Assembly (NCBI GenBank): GCA_948146395.1
Contig: OX411549.1
Location: 22,762,990-22,826,989, forward strand
Reading direction: 5' to 3'
Source of the DNA: Fragum whitleyi
Lineage: Eukaryota > Mollusca > Bivalvia > Cardiida > Cardiidae
Length of the DNA: 64,000 nucleotides
This document shows positions 35,551 through 46,599 of this stretch, one piece after another (the stretch's first letter is position 1; each line of letters begins with the position of its first letter). The notes under the pieces are model-generated. The model searched no databases, was not told the DNA's origin, and saw only the letters and a list, made by a program, of their open reading frames with translations. A program made the position numbers and the translations under genes.

Positions 35551-35959
35551 CAAGCTACAAGAACTGTGAAATAGACACCCATTTCGATCAAATCCATTCA
35601 AAATAAATTCATACCAAACACTCACTACCACCACTCAAAAACGATCCGAAATCGTTAAAAGTCAATTCGAAATCGTTCAAAACGATTTTTTTTTTAATCA
35701 AACCCAAAAATTAATTCTGCGATTTTAGTGGCTGATGCTGATAAGTGATGCAAAAGTGTGATTATACTTTGAAGAAACCAATTAGAAAAGAACGTAGTTT
35801 TTTTAAAGGGAGACAATAAAATATTGATAATTTCGTCCAAGTGGACGAAATTAGCGATATTGTATTACTTCCCTTAGATTTCACTGTACACTCTCTCCAC
35901 TCACACGCCAATTTATCCCAAAATCTTTCAGCTTGTCAATTTTACGCTGGTCTTAACTG
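35551..35959 (-). mobile_element. Family 1 MITE, alternative central stem
   Basis: TA-flanked (35549-35550, 35960-35961). The centre reads AATTTCGTCCAAGTGGACGA, then AATTAGCGATAT, the same stem variant as at 21923-22335. The right end, TTTTACGCTGGTCTTAACTG, is diverged. Confidence 0.85.
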
Positions 35960-35961
35960 TA

Positions 35962-36498
35962 GATTAATTTCTGTTCTGCAAGAGAAAGTGTAGAGACGCG
36001 AGTCTTATCAATGCCTCACAGGATAAATGCGATTCTATTGTGCAGATTTGAAAAAAAGATTTACTGTTCCAATTCTAGGGAAGCAGCAATCTATCTATTC
36101 TTTTGTCCATATTATAGATGAGTAAAGATATCTATATATCGCTGCTGTAAACTCATTTTCTCTTCTCAGCTGGAACCAATTCGGAAACGCCACATTTGTC
36201 CCTTCCAATATCATACAGCCTCACAAAAATTTACAGGCAGTGATTGAAATAGATTTTAATCCAAAGAATAGAATAAGACATGAATGACATAATTGTAGTA
36301 AAAACTTTCATTAAATCAATCTTATTAGAGCTGTATTTGATTATTATCTTATAACTATACACATATCCGTGTGATAACATCCCGTATGATATTTTTTATG
36401 ATATCAAATAGTTATTTTTAGAACAATAACATCATGCAGTTATTTGCATTTCAGTTAGAAACATCAACGAAAACAAGACAAATAAAGGTTATAAGATA
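35962..36498. other. No recognisable feature
   Basis: AT-rich; nothing supported. Confidence 0.35.
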
Positions 36499-36650
36499 AA
36501 TATAATACGTACTTAGTGTATTGTATGAAAAAATATCTAACTTGGTTGTGAGAATTGATAATTGTCTCGGCAGAGCCTCGACACTTATCAATTCTCCCAA
36601 CCTCGTTAGATATTTTTTCTCATACAAAACACTAAGTACGTATTATATAT
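36499..36650. repeat. Long foldback hairpin with GGCAGAGCC apex
   Basis: About 60-bp arms: AATACGTACTTAGTGT and ACACTAAGTACGTATT at the base, AAAATATCTAAC and GTTAGATATTTT in the middle, GAGAATTGATAA and TTATCAATTCTC near the top, closing on TCGGCAGAGCCTCGA. A transcript would fold almost end to end. Confidence 0.85.
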
Positions 36651-36901
36651 TTAGATAGACAAAGGGCGAAATAATGTGTTTTGTGAAATTGTTTTTTTCC
36701 GAATAGAGATTAAACAAAATATTTATCACAAGTTAAGCAAGAGGTTTTCACATTTTCACATAAAAGAAGTTTTTACATTAAAGTTTTATTCATCAGTGAT
36801 CAGAAATGCGATCACCTCGCCTTTTTTGAGGTTTGCGTGACGTAGTCGAGCACCATTTGGAGGTATGCACGTTTACGTTTTCCATGAATGAATAACTGTT
36901 A

Positions 36902-37333
36902 CAGATAGTTACATCGAGAAATAGACAACCACTGCGATCAAAACCCATTCAACACCACTCACTCAACGCTCCATTTATTCATTACAAACACTCACTCAAA
37001 TCGATCAAATACGCTGCAAAATTACAAGAAAACATTTCGAAATCATTCAAATCGATCATCATTTAATTCAAATCGATCAAGTTTTTCTACTTTTCTATTG
37101 GCTGGTTTGGATTTTAGAGTGTCTGATAGGTCCACGAAGACACAAAAAACAGAAAATAGCATATATCCTATCAAAGGAGGGTAATGAATATCGCCAACTT
37201 TGTTCATCCTAAACAAAATTAGCGATACTGGATTTCCTCCCTTGAATTTCACTCAAATCTCGGCACCATTAAATTTCATTCCAAAATAATACCAAAATCA
37301 TTCATCTTGTCAAATTCACGATGTTGGTAACTG
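36902..37333 (-). mobile_element. Family 1 MITE, full-length
   Basis: TA-flanked (36900-36901, 37334-37335). Starts CAGATAGTTACATCGAGAAA, ends AATTCACGATGTTGGTAACT, then G. Centre: GGTAATGAATATCGCC, then GCGATACTGGATTTCCTCCC. Confidence 0.9.
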
Positions 37334-37513
37334 TAGTGGTCATTCGTAGACAATTTCCGACGGGATCATTGTGAATGCGCGAGAAATGTGCCTACTGCAT
37401 GTCTTTTAATAGACTGTGTCTAAAGGGAATCCCTGCAGGCTATCTTTAATATAATGGGTCAAGCAGTATAGTCTACAGACCAACATTCAGTTGAGCATGT
37501 CTCTGTCATTCTA

Positions 37514-37863
37514 GAGTTAAAAACATTGTGAAATTGACAAGGTGAATGATTTTGGAATGATTTAGTAAAGAAATTGAATGACTGGAGCGTCTTTTGAGTG
37601 AATTTAATGGGAGGTATTCCAGTATTGTAAATTTTGTTCAGGATGAACAAAATTAGCAATTTTGATTACCTCCCTTTAATAAAACATGCATACAAGTTCA
37701 TTAGATACCTCCCTTTTCCTTCAAGAACCTATCAGACGCGTACAATTTCAATTAAATAAGCGAGATCCTGACTTTTTCCCTAGATATTATTATTTTTAAA
37801 CGAAGTTGATGTTATATATTATTCAGTGAGTTTGAAGCGTTTTTAAATGCTTTGAGTGAGTGT
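37514..37863 (+). mobile_element. Family 1 MITE, right end truncated
   Basis: Left flank TA (37512-37513), start GAGTTAAAAACATTGTGAAA. Nearly the same subtype as 273-704 (TTAGATACCTCCCTTTTCCT shared). Breaks off after TTTGAGTGAGTGTTC, so the right-half tail and terminus are missing. Confidence 0.82.
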
Positions 37864-38047
37864 TCACGATCACAACAACTTTTCGCTTACCCAATCTAGT
37901 GAAAGAGATTTACCCATTGCAAAACGAGATGCTTAACAATTTTTGAGTATTTATTCTTTTGTAAACTTGAGCAAAAGACAATTTCATGTCAACTAACCTA
38001 GATTTGTAAGGAGTTTTTCTTCGCTGTACGTCGTTAGTATGTGACTA

Positions 38048-38891
38048 TGAGTGGGGTGTTCCATAAGTCTGTGGACTTCCTTTATGTTTCAAAGACTGTT
38101 CACCAGAAATCATTAGAATTGACATATAATAAATATCAAACATTAATGAGTTATTGTATAATTTTTATGCCCAATTATTCACATAACGACAGGATCAACA
38201 GGCGTTGCCATAGAGACATATATAATGTCAAGCGGCGCACAGACCTATTAGTGTAACACTTTTTAGTCTGTACTTTTAACACAAAATATATTACCTTATT
38301 ACTTGAATGGATTTCTTGAAGAACTTTGCGTGTATATTCAATACATTCACCTTGATATTTCCCGATAAATTAAGATGTTGAACCTAGTTCCGTTATAAGA
38401 ATAAAAGAACTTGATCAACATAGGTGGTAGATAGAACGCGGCCACTAGGAAGTCAGAAAAATGACGCAGGGTTGCGTTCAGTAACAGAAATTGATACTCT
38501 TTGAGAGCAGTTGATCGAACAGATTGTCACTGACACCTAGTTAAGCACTACCACAAAACTATTCACAAAACTAAACGTATTGAACACGAAAATTTGAAAA
38601 ATCGATTTTTGGATCACTTAATTTTGGTAACAAATGAATGACAATTATCATTTTTTGTACGGAAATGTTCTCAATAACACTACAGAATCTATGGACATTT
38701 AGACACAAAACGATAACTGGTAATATCATGATTTTGGTCGCTCATAATAACCTCTGTTCGGCGTACTTCTATCGAACGTCGCGTGTTCGCAAAGGAGAGA
38801 TCACACAATAAAATGATATGATTTATATATTTATACGATCACTTATCTTTCAGATATGGCGTCATTCCACAAACTTCTGGAACACCCCTCG
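38048..38891 (+). mobile_element. Mariner-like non-autonomous element
   Basis: TA-flanked (38046-38047, 38892-38893). Inverted ends: left TGAGTGGGGTGTTCCATAAG, right ACTTCTGGAACACCCCTCG. GAGGGGTGTTCCA termini with a TA duplication are typical of mariner elements (family knowledge). About 844 bp without a recognisable transposase. The 71-codon frame at the left end is not mariner protein. Confidence 0.78.
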
Positions 38892-38893
38892 TA

Positions 38894-39621
38894 TGAATTG
38901 AAGAGTTTATATTTTTGTATTCATCATGGAGATGTGAAATGTAAACTATAATCACGCTTATGTGTAAATCCCCCACGCATTTTTTTCAAGTTTGCATAAT
39001 CGTTGCTTCATACTTCTATGAAAATAAAAACACGCAAAGTTTGAAGATGAAGGGTCTGTGTTTTGCCCCATTTTAGTTTGACGGTTCTCAGATATTGAAA
39101 TGTATATTTGCACAGACTCCTAGGGGGCTGTTTGTTTTAATATACCTTAAATACCCTCGATATATGCGACGTATGTCATGACTTCCAGACTAATTAAGGC
39201 GCGAAAATAAACACATCTAGAAATTGAATACATAACACACTCCCTACGGATATCTAATTCCTGACTTAACATCCGCGTGGTTGTTTCGGGTTTTGTTTTT
39301 TTTTCATATAAATTTTACTTTTCATCGCCCAAAAAAGAAATATACTTGTATAAAATTATCAAGGACATCTTTTCAAATGGATGATTTGATCAGCCAATTG
39401 ATGTTTTGATAGGTAGTGTCGATCTATCAATTTCTCTTTAAGTTTCGAGATACGTATATAGATCCAGTTGTTCTAGAAGATCATTTGTTCCTAAGCGGTA
39501 TAACGTCAATAAAGACAATGGCCGGATTTTCTTAAATGCTTTCTGTGGATTTTCGAGAAATAAAGATATATCGTCAAACCAGTGATATTTCCAAAATACC
39601 ATACTTTGCTTTTGTTGATTC
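38894..39621. other. No recognisable feature
   Basis: AT-rich; nothing supported. Confidence 0.35.
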
Positions 39622-39782
39622 AAGGTAGTGGACCCGGAATAGTTCCGCAACATTTCGGACCACATTTTCTTTCACAATGTTAACCGAGGTTTCCTAATGA
39701 AAATCATTAGGAAACCTCGGTTAACACTGTTTAAATTCATTACTTCTAAGATGTTGCAAAACTATTGCGGATCCACTACCTT
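39622..39782. mobile_element. Foldback MITE family D, well-preserved copy
   Basis: 161 bp. Ends AAGGTAGTGGACCC and GGATCCACTACCTT are inverted, followed by AATAGTTCCGCAACAT and ATGTTGCAAAACTATT. The centre is a perfect stem, TTAACCGAGGTTTCCTAATG against CATTAGGAAACCTCGGTTAA, around AAAAT. The whole element can fold. Confidence 0.88.
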
Positions 39783-40188
39783 AACCCTAATTGACGTTTT
39801 CTATGCGGAATTCAATAATCAAATGAAATCGTGAGTCCTAATAAATACTTGCAAACAGAGAAGATTTGGTGCCAAAATTTTCAAATTTCGTCTCGTTTTT
39901 TGCATTACAGAAATGTATTAATCGCTTTGATTTCGTGTAAGATTGGTCAATATTTCATTTGATTAACAACAAACGCATTTTTTCAAAGCACCTTATCCAA
40001 AAGAATATCAAATCGAAAGTATTTGTCACGTGATTTTTCTCGTTATCTGAAAAAGGGAAGCATAGTCGGCAAATAGCTGTTAAGCTAAATTAATGATCTT
40101 AACCTCAAAAGGAAAATCAAAGTGTACCTATTCAAAGTGTGAGTATAAATGTTTTAGATAGGTCACACTGTTAATGGTGTTTTAGTTG
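39783..40188. other. No gene; possible single arm of a foldback
   Basis: 39910-39970 (CATTACAGAAATGTATTAAT, TCGTGTAAGATTGG, CAATATTTCATTTGATTAAC) resembles one arm of the hairpin at 46.2 kb. Confidence 0.4.
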
Positions 40189-40196
40189 TGTCCGTT

Positions 40197-40476
40197 AAAT
40201 TTGTTTGTTTGAATGGGTTTTACACCGCTTTCAACAATTTCGCAGTTATATCGCGGCGGCCGGAGCACCTAACAATGGATTCCTGGTATTTCTTACACCT
40301 GTACTACCATTACACCCTTTCCTAGCCTCCGACTGCTATCTCACATAGGTTTACGATTATCTACCCATTGGTGAAAGACAAACGTCGGAAGGATATTTGT
40401 CGCCACCGGGGATCGAACCCACGACTTCCAGATTGGAAGTCTTATGCCTAACCAACTGCGCTATGGTGGCGGCTTA
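40197..40476 (-). mobile_element. SINE family A, most complete copy
   Basis: The minus-strand head is nearly complete: GCCACCATAGCGCAGTTGG, AAGACTTCCAATCTGGAAGT, GGGTTCGATCCCCGGTGGC. The anticodon loop lacks the invariant U33 in the best fold, so it is tRNA-derived rather than a tRNA gene. The body follows with TAGATAATCGTAAACCTATG and CCGGCCGCCGCGATATAAC. Direct repeats TGTCCGTT flank it (40189-40196, 40477-40484). Confidence 0.85.
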
Positions 40477-40547
40477 TGTCCGTTGGAAAAGAAATTCCAA
40501 ATTACTGTACCACTTACGAGTTCTCTTGAATTCAGTATACATATTTG

Positions 40548-40801
40548 TTACCCGGCACGCGGAAAAGGGCCATATAAGAAGAGCGTGAAGTTTCAACCCT
40601 GGTCGGACTGCGCAATTTGCGTAGACTGACCTGGGTTGAACTTTTCGTAAATAACGCATTTTCAGAAAGCAGAATGATAATTCTACCGACCATTGTAAAT
40701 ATTTTCTAAATTTGTGTAGTGAGTGCCCTATGTTGGATCCAATCCTTTAAAAGTATTTATTTAATTAATTTCTAGACGGTTCCTTTTCTCGTGACGGGTC
40801 A
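40548..40801 (+). mobile_element. Family B MITE
   Basis: Inverted ends TTACCCGGCACGCGGAAAAG and CTTTTCTCGTGACGGGTC. The core GTCGGACTGCGCAATTTGCG, then TAGACTGAC (40592-40620), is the family palindrome with altered but still self-complementary centre. Confidence 0.75.
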
Positions 40802-41494
40802 TTTGTTCTCGAGAAATGTCTTATATGACCTACTTATCTGAAAGATTACATTACATTCACAGAGTTCATTATTTTGGAATAAATTGAAAAAAATCTTTTT
40901 CCGGAAAACCCAAATGACATTTCCAAACAAAAAGGATATTAGTCTATCGTTGACTGACAATTTTTTCCTTAATTTACATTAAACAATAGATTGTCAGTTT
41001 GTTGAAAAATGTCTTAACTCCAATAATCAAAGAAAAAATTCTTGGGTAACCTCCGTTTTATGATGTTTACTCAAGTCTGTTACATGGGTACTTAATGTTT
41101 ATATATACTGACGTCAATGAAAAACGCGCCAGTGAAAAATTTATATTTCCTTTCGAGAAGGCATTAGATTAGTTTTAGTAACATTCCCGTGACACGTGTC
41201 AAAATGTCACGTGTCTTGAACGTTCCATAGGACGGAGATTCACGCAAGTTGCTCTGGAAAATCGCGACTCATTTTTTTGTTAAGTCAATGTTACGATTAT
41301 TGTTTGAGGGCGATTAAAAATGGGACCGAATTCATTAGAAAAAATACTTCTTAAACCTCATATTGAGCCGTGTCTGACACTTCTCAGGGGTTGACACTAA
41401 CTCCTGAAATTAAGGAGTCAATTGGATTCCTGACACATGAAATCAAGGAGTCCAAGCTCAAAGTAAGGAGTCCAAATTTCCATAATGGGACCGG
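40802..41494. other. No gene; cluster of AAGGAGTC motifs at right
   Basis: From 41414 the sequence repeats AAGGAGTC / ATCAAGGAGTCCAA several times, and the inverse GGACTCCTTA appears at 41688. This looks like an inverted-repeat element of about 360 bp (41400-41760) around the hairpin at 41495-41557. Confidence 0.45.
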
Positions 41495-41557
41495 AGAACA
41501 TTGTGGAAAAGAAGAAATTGCTTTTTATAAGCAATTTCTTCTTTACCCCAATGTTCT
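41495..41557. repeat. Short foldback, AAGAAATTGCTT type
   Basis: AGAACATTGTGGAAAAGAAG, then AAATTGCTT, faces AAGCAATTTCTTCTTT, then CAATGTTCT. A second copy of this hairpin is at 49224-49290. Confidence 0.75.
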
Positions 41558-42368
41558 ACCAAAAAAGAGTTATTTTTCCTCAAAAGAATACGGCATGCAA
41601 ATACAGGATGCAAGCGAATGTTTTCTTTCACAACTTTTGCGCATTTGTATTTCAAAATATTTCCTTTCAACCCTTAGAGTCTAGCGGACTCCTTACTTGC
41701 AAATCAAAGGAATCCAACTGGTTAACAAGGAGTCTCGGACTACCGGACTCCCCTTAGTATCGAACCCTGCTTCTTGAAATATTGCGTGTTACAAAGGCTA
41801 ACAGTAGATAATCAAGTATGTTTTGGTAAAGATGGACCGCTTATGACGTCTATACGACAGATATTTCATAATCATTCTTTGGTATCATTAATTTGCTTTT
41901 CCCACTCCTTCTCTTCGATTCTAAAATCGGTTCAAAAGTAATCGCGATGGCAATTTCACGATATTATTAATTTTACCTAATTCAAGTTTAATCGCAAACA
42001 AAGACACGTCTCTAATTGCAATCGGTGGTTTATTATATAAAATATACATGTAGATGAAATAGTCATGTACATAGGTAGATTTTGCGCGGTGAGCCGTGAA
42101 ATCTACTTCTAACGGTTAAATTCCCGTGCTATTCTTTCAAAATAGATAAAACAGGTTTAAACAATATCTAAAGAAGATACAAATTACCTTTCAAATGACA
42201 CGAATTTCTTGTCTAAAATCGTAAGTTTTACTCATTTATGTTCTTTCAAAGTTGAAAAGGAGGGATCACGTTCAGTTCCAAACATTATGTTTTTTTTTAA
42301 TATACCCGATATACCTATGGTAATGGACGCAATGCCTACGTCAGAACTCAGTTTTGAAAATAAACCTT
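41558..42368. other. No gene recognised
   Basis: The left 200 bp belong to the AAGGAGTC inverted-repeat region described just upstream (GGAGTCTCGGACTACCGGAC at about 41732). Otherwise AT-rich. The 95-codon frame at 42209-42496 runs into the next TIR element and is not coding. Confidence 0.4.
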
Positions 42369-43183
42369 TAGTCTATTTGACTTCTATATGGACAAACATT
42401 TCGCCGAAAATCTCAGAATTGATGAAACGTATTTTTCTTGCCATATCATATTTTCAACATAATACCATGACGAATCTTGTTTTTCAGAATTTTTGAATGC
42501 AAAATAATGATTTTGTCCGTCCGTTCACATGCTAACTCTCAGCCTTTCATACCTCCTTGTGTCTGTATTAAACGTAACAGAGAATTGACCAACAAAAAAT
42601 GGTTATGATTTGCAGAAGAGGCCGAGTCAAAAGTGTGAGATTTTAAGTGAGTCGTTTTGGTATAAAACCGAGTATTGTAAAAAAAAAATATTTTGTCCTT
42701 GGGATATCAGGTCTGAGTCTATTCTCTCTTTGTTCAAAAGTCGTTTGACCAGTTATCTATTGAGATGAAACCTATATCAACATATTCAGACCAATCAAAA
42801 AGCATTATTTAACGAAGACGCTAGGATTTATAATAGGAAAACTAGATAAGCAGGCGAGTAATAACGGTACAAATCACGTGATATTTAATGTAAAGATGAC
42901 ATGACCGTTGGAATGCTTATTAGCATGTCCAAATATGGAATAATGGACATTTCTTCTGTCAAATGTTTAGTATAGGACCATGTGTTTTACTACATGATTA
43001 CATCTTTATTATCATTAACTAGACAGACAAAATCATTATTCTGAAATCATTTTATTTTCAAAAAATATTTGCTTGAATTGTATTTAGCTGAAATAAAGTT
43101 TTTACCACACACTAATTCTTTACTCAAATTCTTTTTTATGTAACTGAAGAAAAAGTTTGTCCATATATCAGTCAAACGGACTA
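42369..43183 (+). mobile_element. TAGTCC-type TIR element, second copy
   Basis: Inverted ends TAGTCTATTTGACTTCTATA and CAGTCAAACGGACTA. Collinear with 5313-6218: TTTTGTCCGTCCG, GAGGCCGAGTCAAAAGTGTG, CGAGTAATAACGGTAC, TTAGCATGTCCAAATA, and others. The internal match shows many substitutions, so neither copy is recent. Confidence 0.8.
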
Positions 43184-43719
43184 ATTACCTCCTTTGGAAA
43201 AAAAGTCCCGTCTTTCAATTTTGGGGTTTTCTGTCAATCTATTCAAATATATGCAAGACAATATTTTGTTCATCTTGACTTGATTTTAATTCAAGACAAG
43301 ATTCTTTGTTTAAGAGACCATTTATATGCTTCCACACGTTCTCCATTCCTATGGATATTAAGCTATTTGAATATCTAGATTTCCAATGTGAAAGAGTTTC
43401 TTTCTATATGTGACGAGAAAATATCCGCGTCTTGCGATAATTGTGGTACATCGCCAAGTAAATGATATTTATTATTTGCGATGGAAGATATATACACAAA
43501 TTTTGTTCGAAAGTGCAGTCAAACTTCGCGCTTTTAGCAACATATTCTAGTGAGAATAAAGTGAAGAAAAATACAAGATAAGTATTTGGATTTTTACTAC
43601 GAAAATATTGATCTTTAAAAGCCACATACATTGCTCGTGATGAATATACAAACGAACAAGTACACAGAAAAGGACGGTAAGGAATAAACGAATTGCTACA
43701 GTTAATAGCATTGTAAAAA
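43184..43719. other. No recognisable feature
   Basis: AT-rich; the 112-codon minus frame at 43547-43885 overlaps MITE fragments and is not coding. Confidence 0.35.
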
Positions 43720-43812
43720 AGGCAAGGTTAATCACTCTGGAAGGATTTTGGAATGAAATTGAATGATTGCGATAAGTGAGTTCCGAGTTGAAATTAAATC
43801 GAGGTAATCCAA
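43720..43812 (+). mobile_element. Family 1 MITE, small left-half fragment
   Basis: GGAAGGATTTTGGAATGAAA, then TTGAATGATTGCG, GAGTTCCGAGTTGAAAT, ending at GAGGTAATCC, the start of the central repeat. Confidence 0.55.
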
Positions 43813-43814
43813 AT

Positions 43815-43940
43815 AAATTAATAACCCACGTAATGAACTTTAACAATGTTAACCGAGGTTTCCTAATGATTTTCATAAGTTCCAAAATGTTGCAGAACTA
43901 TTACGGGTCCACTATTTCAAGTTTGGTGGGTTATTAATTT
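43815..43940. repeat. 15-bp perfect inverted repeat around half of a family D element
   Basis: AAATTAATAACCCAC (43815-43829) and GTGGGTTATTAATTT (43926-43940) are exact inverses. Between them lies the right half of family D: TTAACCGAGGTTTCCTAATG, then AATGTTGCAGAACTATTACG, GGTCCACTATTT. Confidence 0.7.
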
Positions 43941-45189
43941 GTTATCAAACGAGGTTTGGTAAAAAAGTAATATAACCCTACCTAATTTTTCTACGATTAT
44001 TGCCGAATAATGATAAAAATGGACATATAGTTATTCCATGTCTAATCCTATGCGGATGTGCAAGGCAACCATTCTGTTGAGCCCTAATTATGATCTTGTA
44101 GCAATTGGAAATTTAACTGAGTTGCATTTGATATGATTTGAAAATTATTGTACAAGAAAAACAACAACATTGAAAGAATTTATATACCGGGGTTAATATA
44201 AGTGAACCAAACTTACATATCTGAATAAACCTTGTAGTTAAGATCTCCAATACAAAGTGTCATCGAAATAGCCCATTTTGTAACAATACTGTCGAACAAG
44301 TTGAAACTTAAGTACAAAGAAGAACAGAAGATCTACTAAGTTCTGGTTATGTAGTCAATATTTCCACCTCCAGGTCAAAGACATTCGATGTATCAACGAA
44401 TAATCGTGTCCATGACGTATGGAGTCTTCTGTGACATTATATGAATACGTCTTACTCTGGTATCATATCAACATCACGTGTTATCAAACAGAAAAAATCA
44501 TTAAAGTTATAGATATAGATCCAGGCTAGCCTCAGTTTAATATTTGTTTAAAACATGCATAACAAGTCCCCACGAAGACAAAATTATCTACGAAAAGTGT
44601 ATTCATCTTCGTCTAAAAAACTGAACATCTACCAGATAGCAAAACTTTTCCTAGCAAATTTGTTAAGAAAACTGTTAAAAGAAACAAAATCCAAATGAAC
44701 AATAGGAAAAATATTGACTAGAGCCGCTATTTTATGGATCTCACTGCTTTTAGGAAGATGGATAGGTATAAAGCAGACGTATTTATAAGGAAGCTATAGA
44801 TCTTAATGGCAGCTGATGCCAATTTGACTCCATAATTTACTTTATGATTAACTAAATATGAGGAGAAAAAGGCGATAAATCATTTCATTCGACTAAAATA
44901 ATGAGACGGAACTGTCCTCCCGACAGAACTCAATACATTCACTATGATATAATGGTATAGTGTAGTTTGATTATGAAACCTGACATTGTGGGTACTCATT
45001 GACATCATCTCGTCAAGATAAACAATTTTAATTGGTTTAAATCGCATCCCATGGTCCTCCGTCGCTTTTTGATCAGTTATTAAATGAATCATTTTAAAAG
45101 GAATCTTTGAATGCAAGCAAGTAAATCTTTTTGGTTTAAACCATTTCATTTTACATCGATTGGGAAACAAGTTCTTACAACTTAGATTA
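43941..45189. other. No recognisable feature
   Basis: AT-rich; short frames only. Confidence 0.4.
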
Positions 45190-45340
45190 ATCCCTCTTGA
45201 TTCTGCTTCCTGGAAAATTCACTAGTTCTCACGCACAATGTGTGGGCCAATGAATGAACCAAGATCGATAGCCGCTCGCGGGAATCGAACTCAGGACCTT
45301 TTGAAAAAGAGGCCGTCGCTCTACCTCTAGACCAAGATAA
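45190..45340 (-). mobile_element. tRNA-like SINE, third type
   Basis: The minus-strand head at 45340-45270 has ATCTTGGTCTAGAGGTAGAG (A-box) and GAGTTCGATTCCCG (B-box), spaced as in a tRNA. Acceptor arms do not pair well. The putative body to the left (ATTGGCCCACACATTGTGCG) is not shared with families A or B. Confidence 0.6.
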
Positions 45341-45408
45341 CTACACTGAGAACTTCGTTTCAGTGTAGAAAGAATTTATCGTTCATGTGTCCACGGACAC
45401 CGCATTTA

Positions 45409-45816
45409 CAGTTAACAAATCGTGAAATTGAAAAGGTGAATGATTTTGGAATGATTTAGAAATGAAATTGAATGAGTGTGTGGAGCGAGTTTTGATTGAA
45501 TTTAATGGGAGGTAGTCCTATATCGCAAATTTTGTTCAGGATGAACAAAATTAGCGATAGAGATTACCTCCCCTTAATAAAAAATGCATTCATGAAACCC
45601 ATGCGACGCTAAAAATTTGAAATATGTTAGTGAAATCGCGATTTTTCTGTATCAAAATTTATTTTGAATGACTTTGTCGATTCTATATTTTTCAATGGGT
45701 TTGAGCGTTTTTGAATGGTTTGAGTGAGTGGTTTGAATGAATGATTGGAGCGCTGAGTGAGCGATTTAGAATGGTTTTGATTGAGTCGAATGTCAATTTC
45801 ACGATGTTATTAACTG
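45409..45816 (+). mobile_element. Family 1 MITE, best-preserved reference copy
   Basis: TA-flanked (45407-45408, 45817-45818), 408 bp. Ends CAGTTAACAAATCGTGAAAT and TTTCACGATGTTATTAACTG. Centre GGGAGGTAGTCCTATATCGC against GCGATAGAGATTACCTCCCC. Very close to 60281-60713 in its internal segment (TGACTTTGTCGATTCTATAT shared). Confidence 0.92.
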
Positions 45817-45818
45817 TA

Positions 45819-46194
45819 GCTCTGATGTTTAGTCGCCGTTTACAGCGAGTAGACGTAGACCATCAAGCAACCCTCTCAAGCTCGGTCGATAACGCCGATT
45901 TCGCTTAATAATGGAGAATTCATTAATGCTTTTTGATGGTTTATCGAGAAATAGCGGTAGATTATCACTTGATAATCTCACCGCAAAAGCAGTAAAATTA
46001 TCAAAATTTTATACCCTGCTTTTGTGCATTTCTCCCTATCTGACGTCATCTATGCGGGGCGAAATAAGTGACGTCACAATTTACGTTGCATAGCAATCAC
46101 GTGCAAAATGACGCGCTTTACGAAAATATGTCCTAGAAATTTCACATTTTGTCCCATTTTTGCATTAAAGAAATAGAATAATCGTTTGTTTTTC
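45819..46194. other. No gene; foldback-associated sequence
   Basis: Short dyads (GATTATCACTTGATAATC at 45958) and text shared with about 25.0 kb (GTGACGTCA, AAATGACGCGCTTTAC). Probably the body of the element whose hairpin follows. Confidence 0.4.
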
Positions 46195-46330
46195 GAGTAA
46201 GATCGATTAATATTTCATTTCGTGAATAACAAAAGCTATATTTTCACTCGTGGCTCTGCCACTCGTGAAAATGTAGCTTTTATTGTTCACTCAATAAAAT
46301 ATAAATCGATCTTACACTGAAACAAACGAT
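46195..46330. repeat. Long foldback hairpin with GGCTCTGCC apex
   Basis: Arms TAAGATCGATTAATATTTCA and TAAAATATAAATCGATCTTA at the base, then AACAAAAGCTATATTTTCAC and GTGAAAATGTAGCTTTTATT, closing on TCGTGGCTCTGCCACTCG. About 60 bp per arm. Confidence 0.85.
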
Positions 46331-46385
46331 TATCCTCTATATACTTGACAGAAATAATTTTCTGATGTTAAAATGCCTATAGAAA

Positions 46386-46427
46386 TGTCCATTTTTTTAA
46401 TTTATTGTGTCCATTTTTTTAATTTAT
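46386..46427 (+). repeat. 22-bp tandem duplication
   Basis: TGTCCATTTTTTTAATTTAT occurs twice, 22 bp apart (46386, 46408). Confidence 0.75.
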
Positions 46428-46599
46428 GCCAGCAAATTTCGATGGCGATATAACAATACACGTTTGATATGCGACCTTAAAATTCATTATGATATTTTCA
46501 CTACGCGCAGTTAGAAGACTTTATAATTTGATCGAGTATTTCAATTGCTTCTTAGATATAAAAGGTTGCAATTAGAAGGGCCGAGAGTATTTTAAACTT

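Noticed and set aside
38048..38891. Mariner transposase remnant
   Set aside because: Termini are mariner-like but no helix-turn-helix or D,D34D-type text could be read in any frame.
40404..40476. Functional tRNA gene on the minus strand
   Set aside because: A and B boxes are good, but the anticodon loop lacks U33 in the best fold, the acceptor has mismatches, and a SINE body with flanking direct repeats follows.
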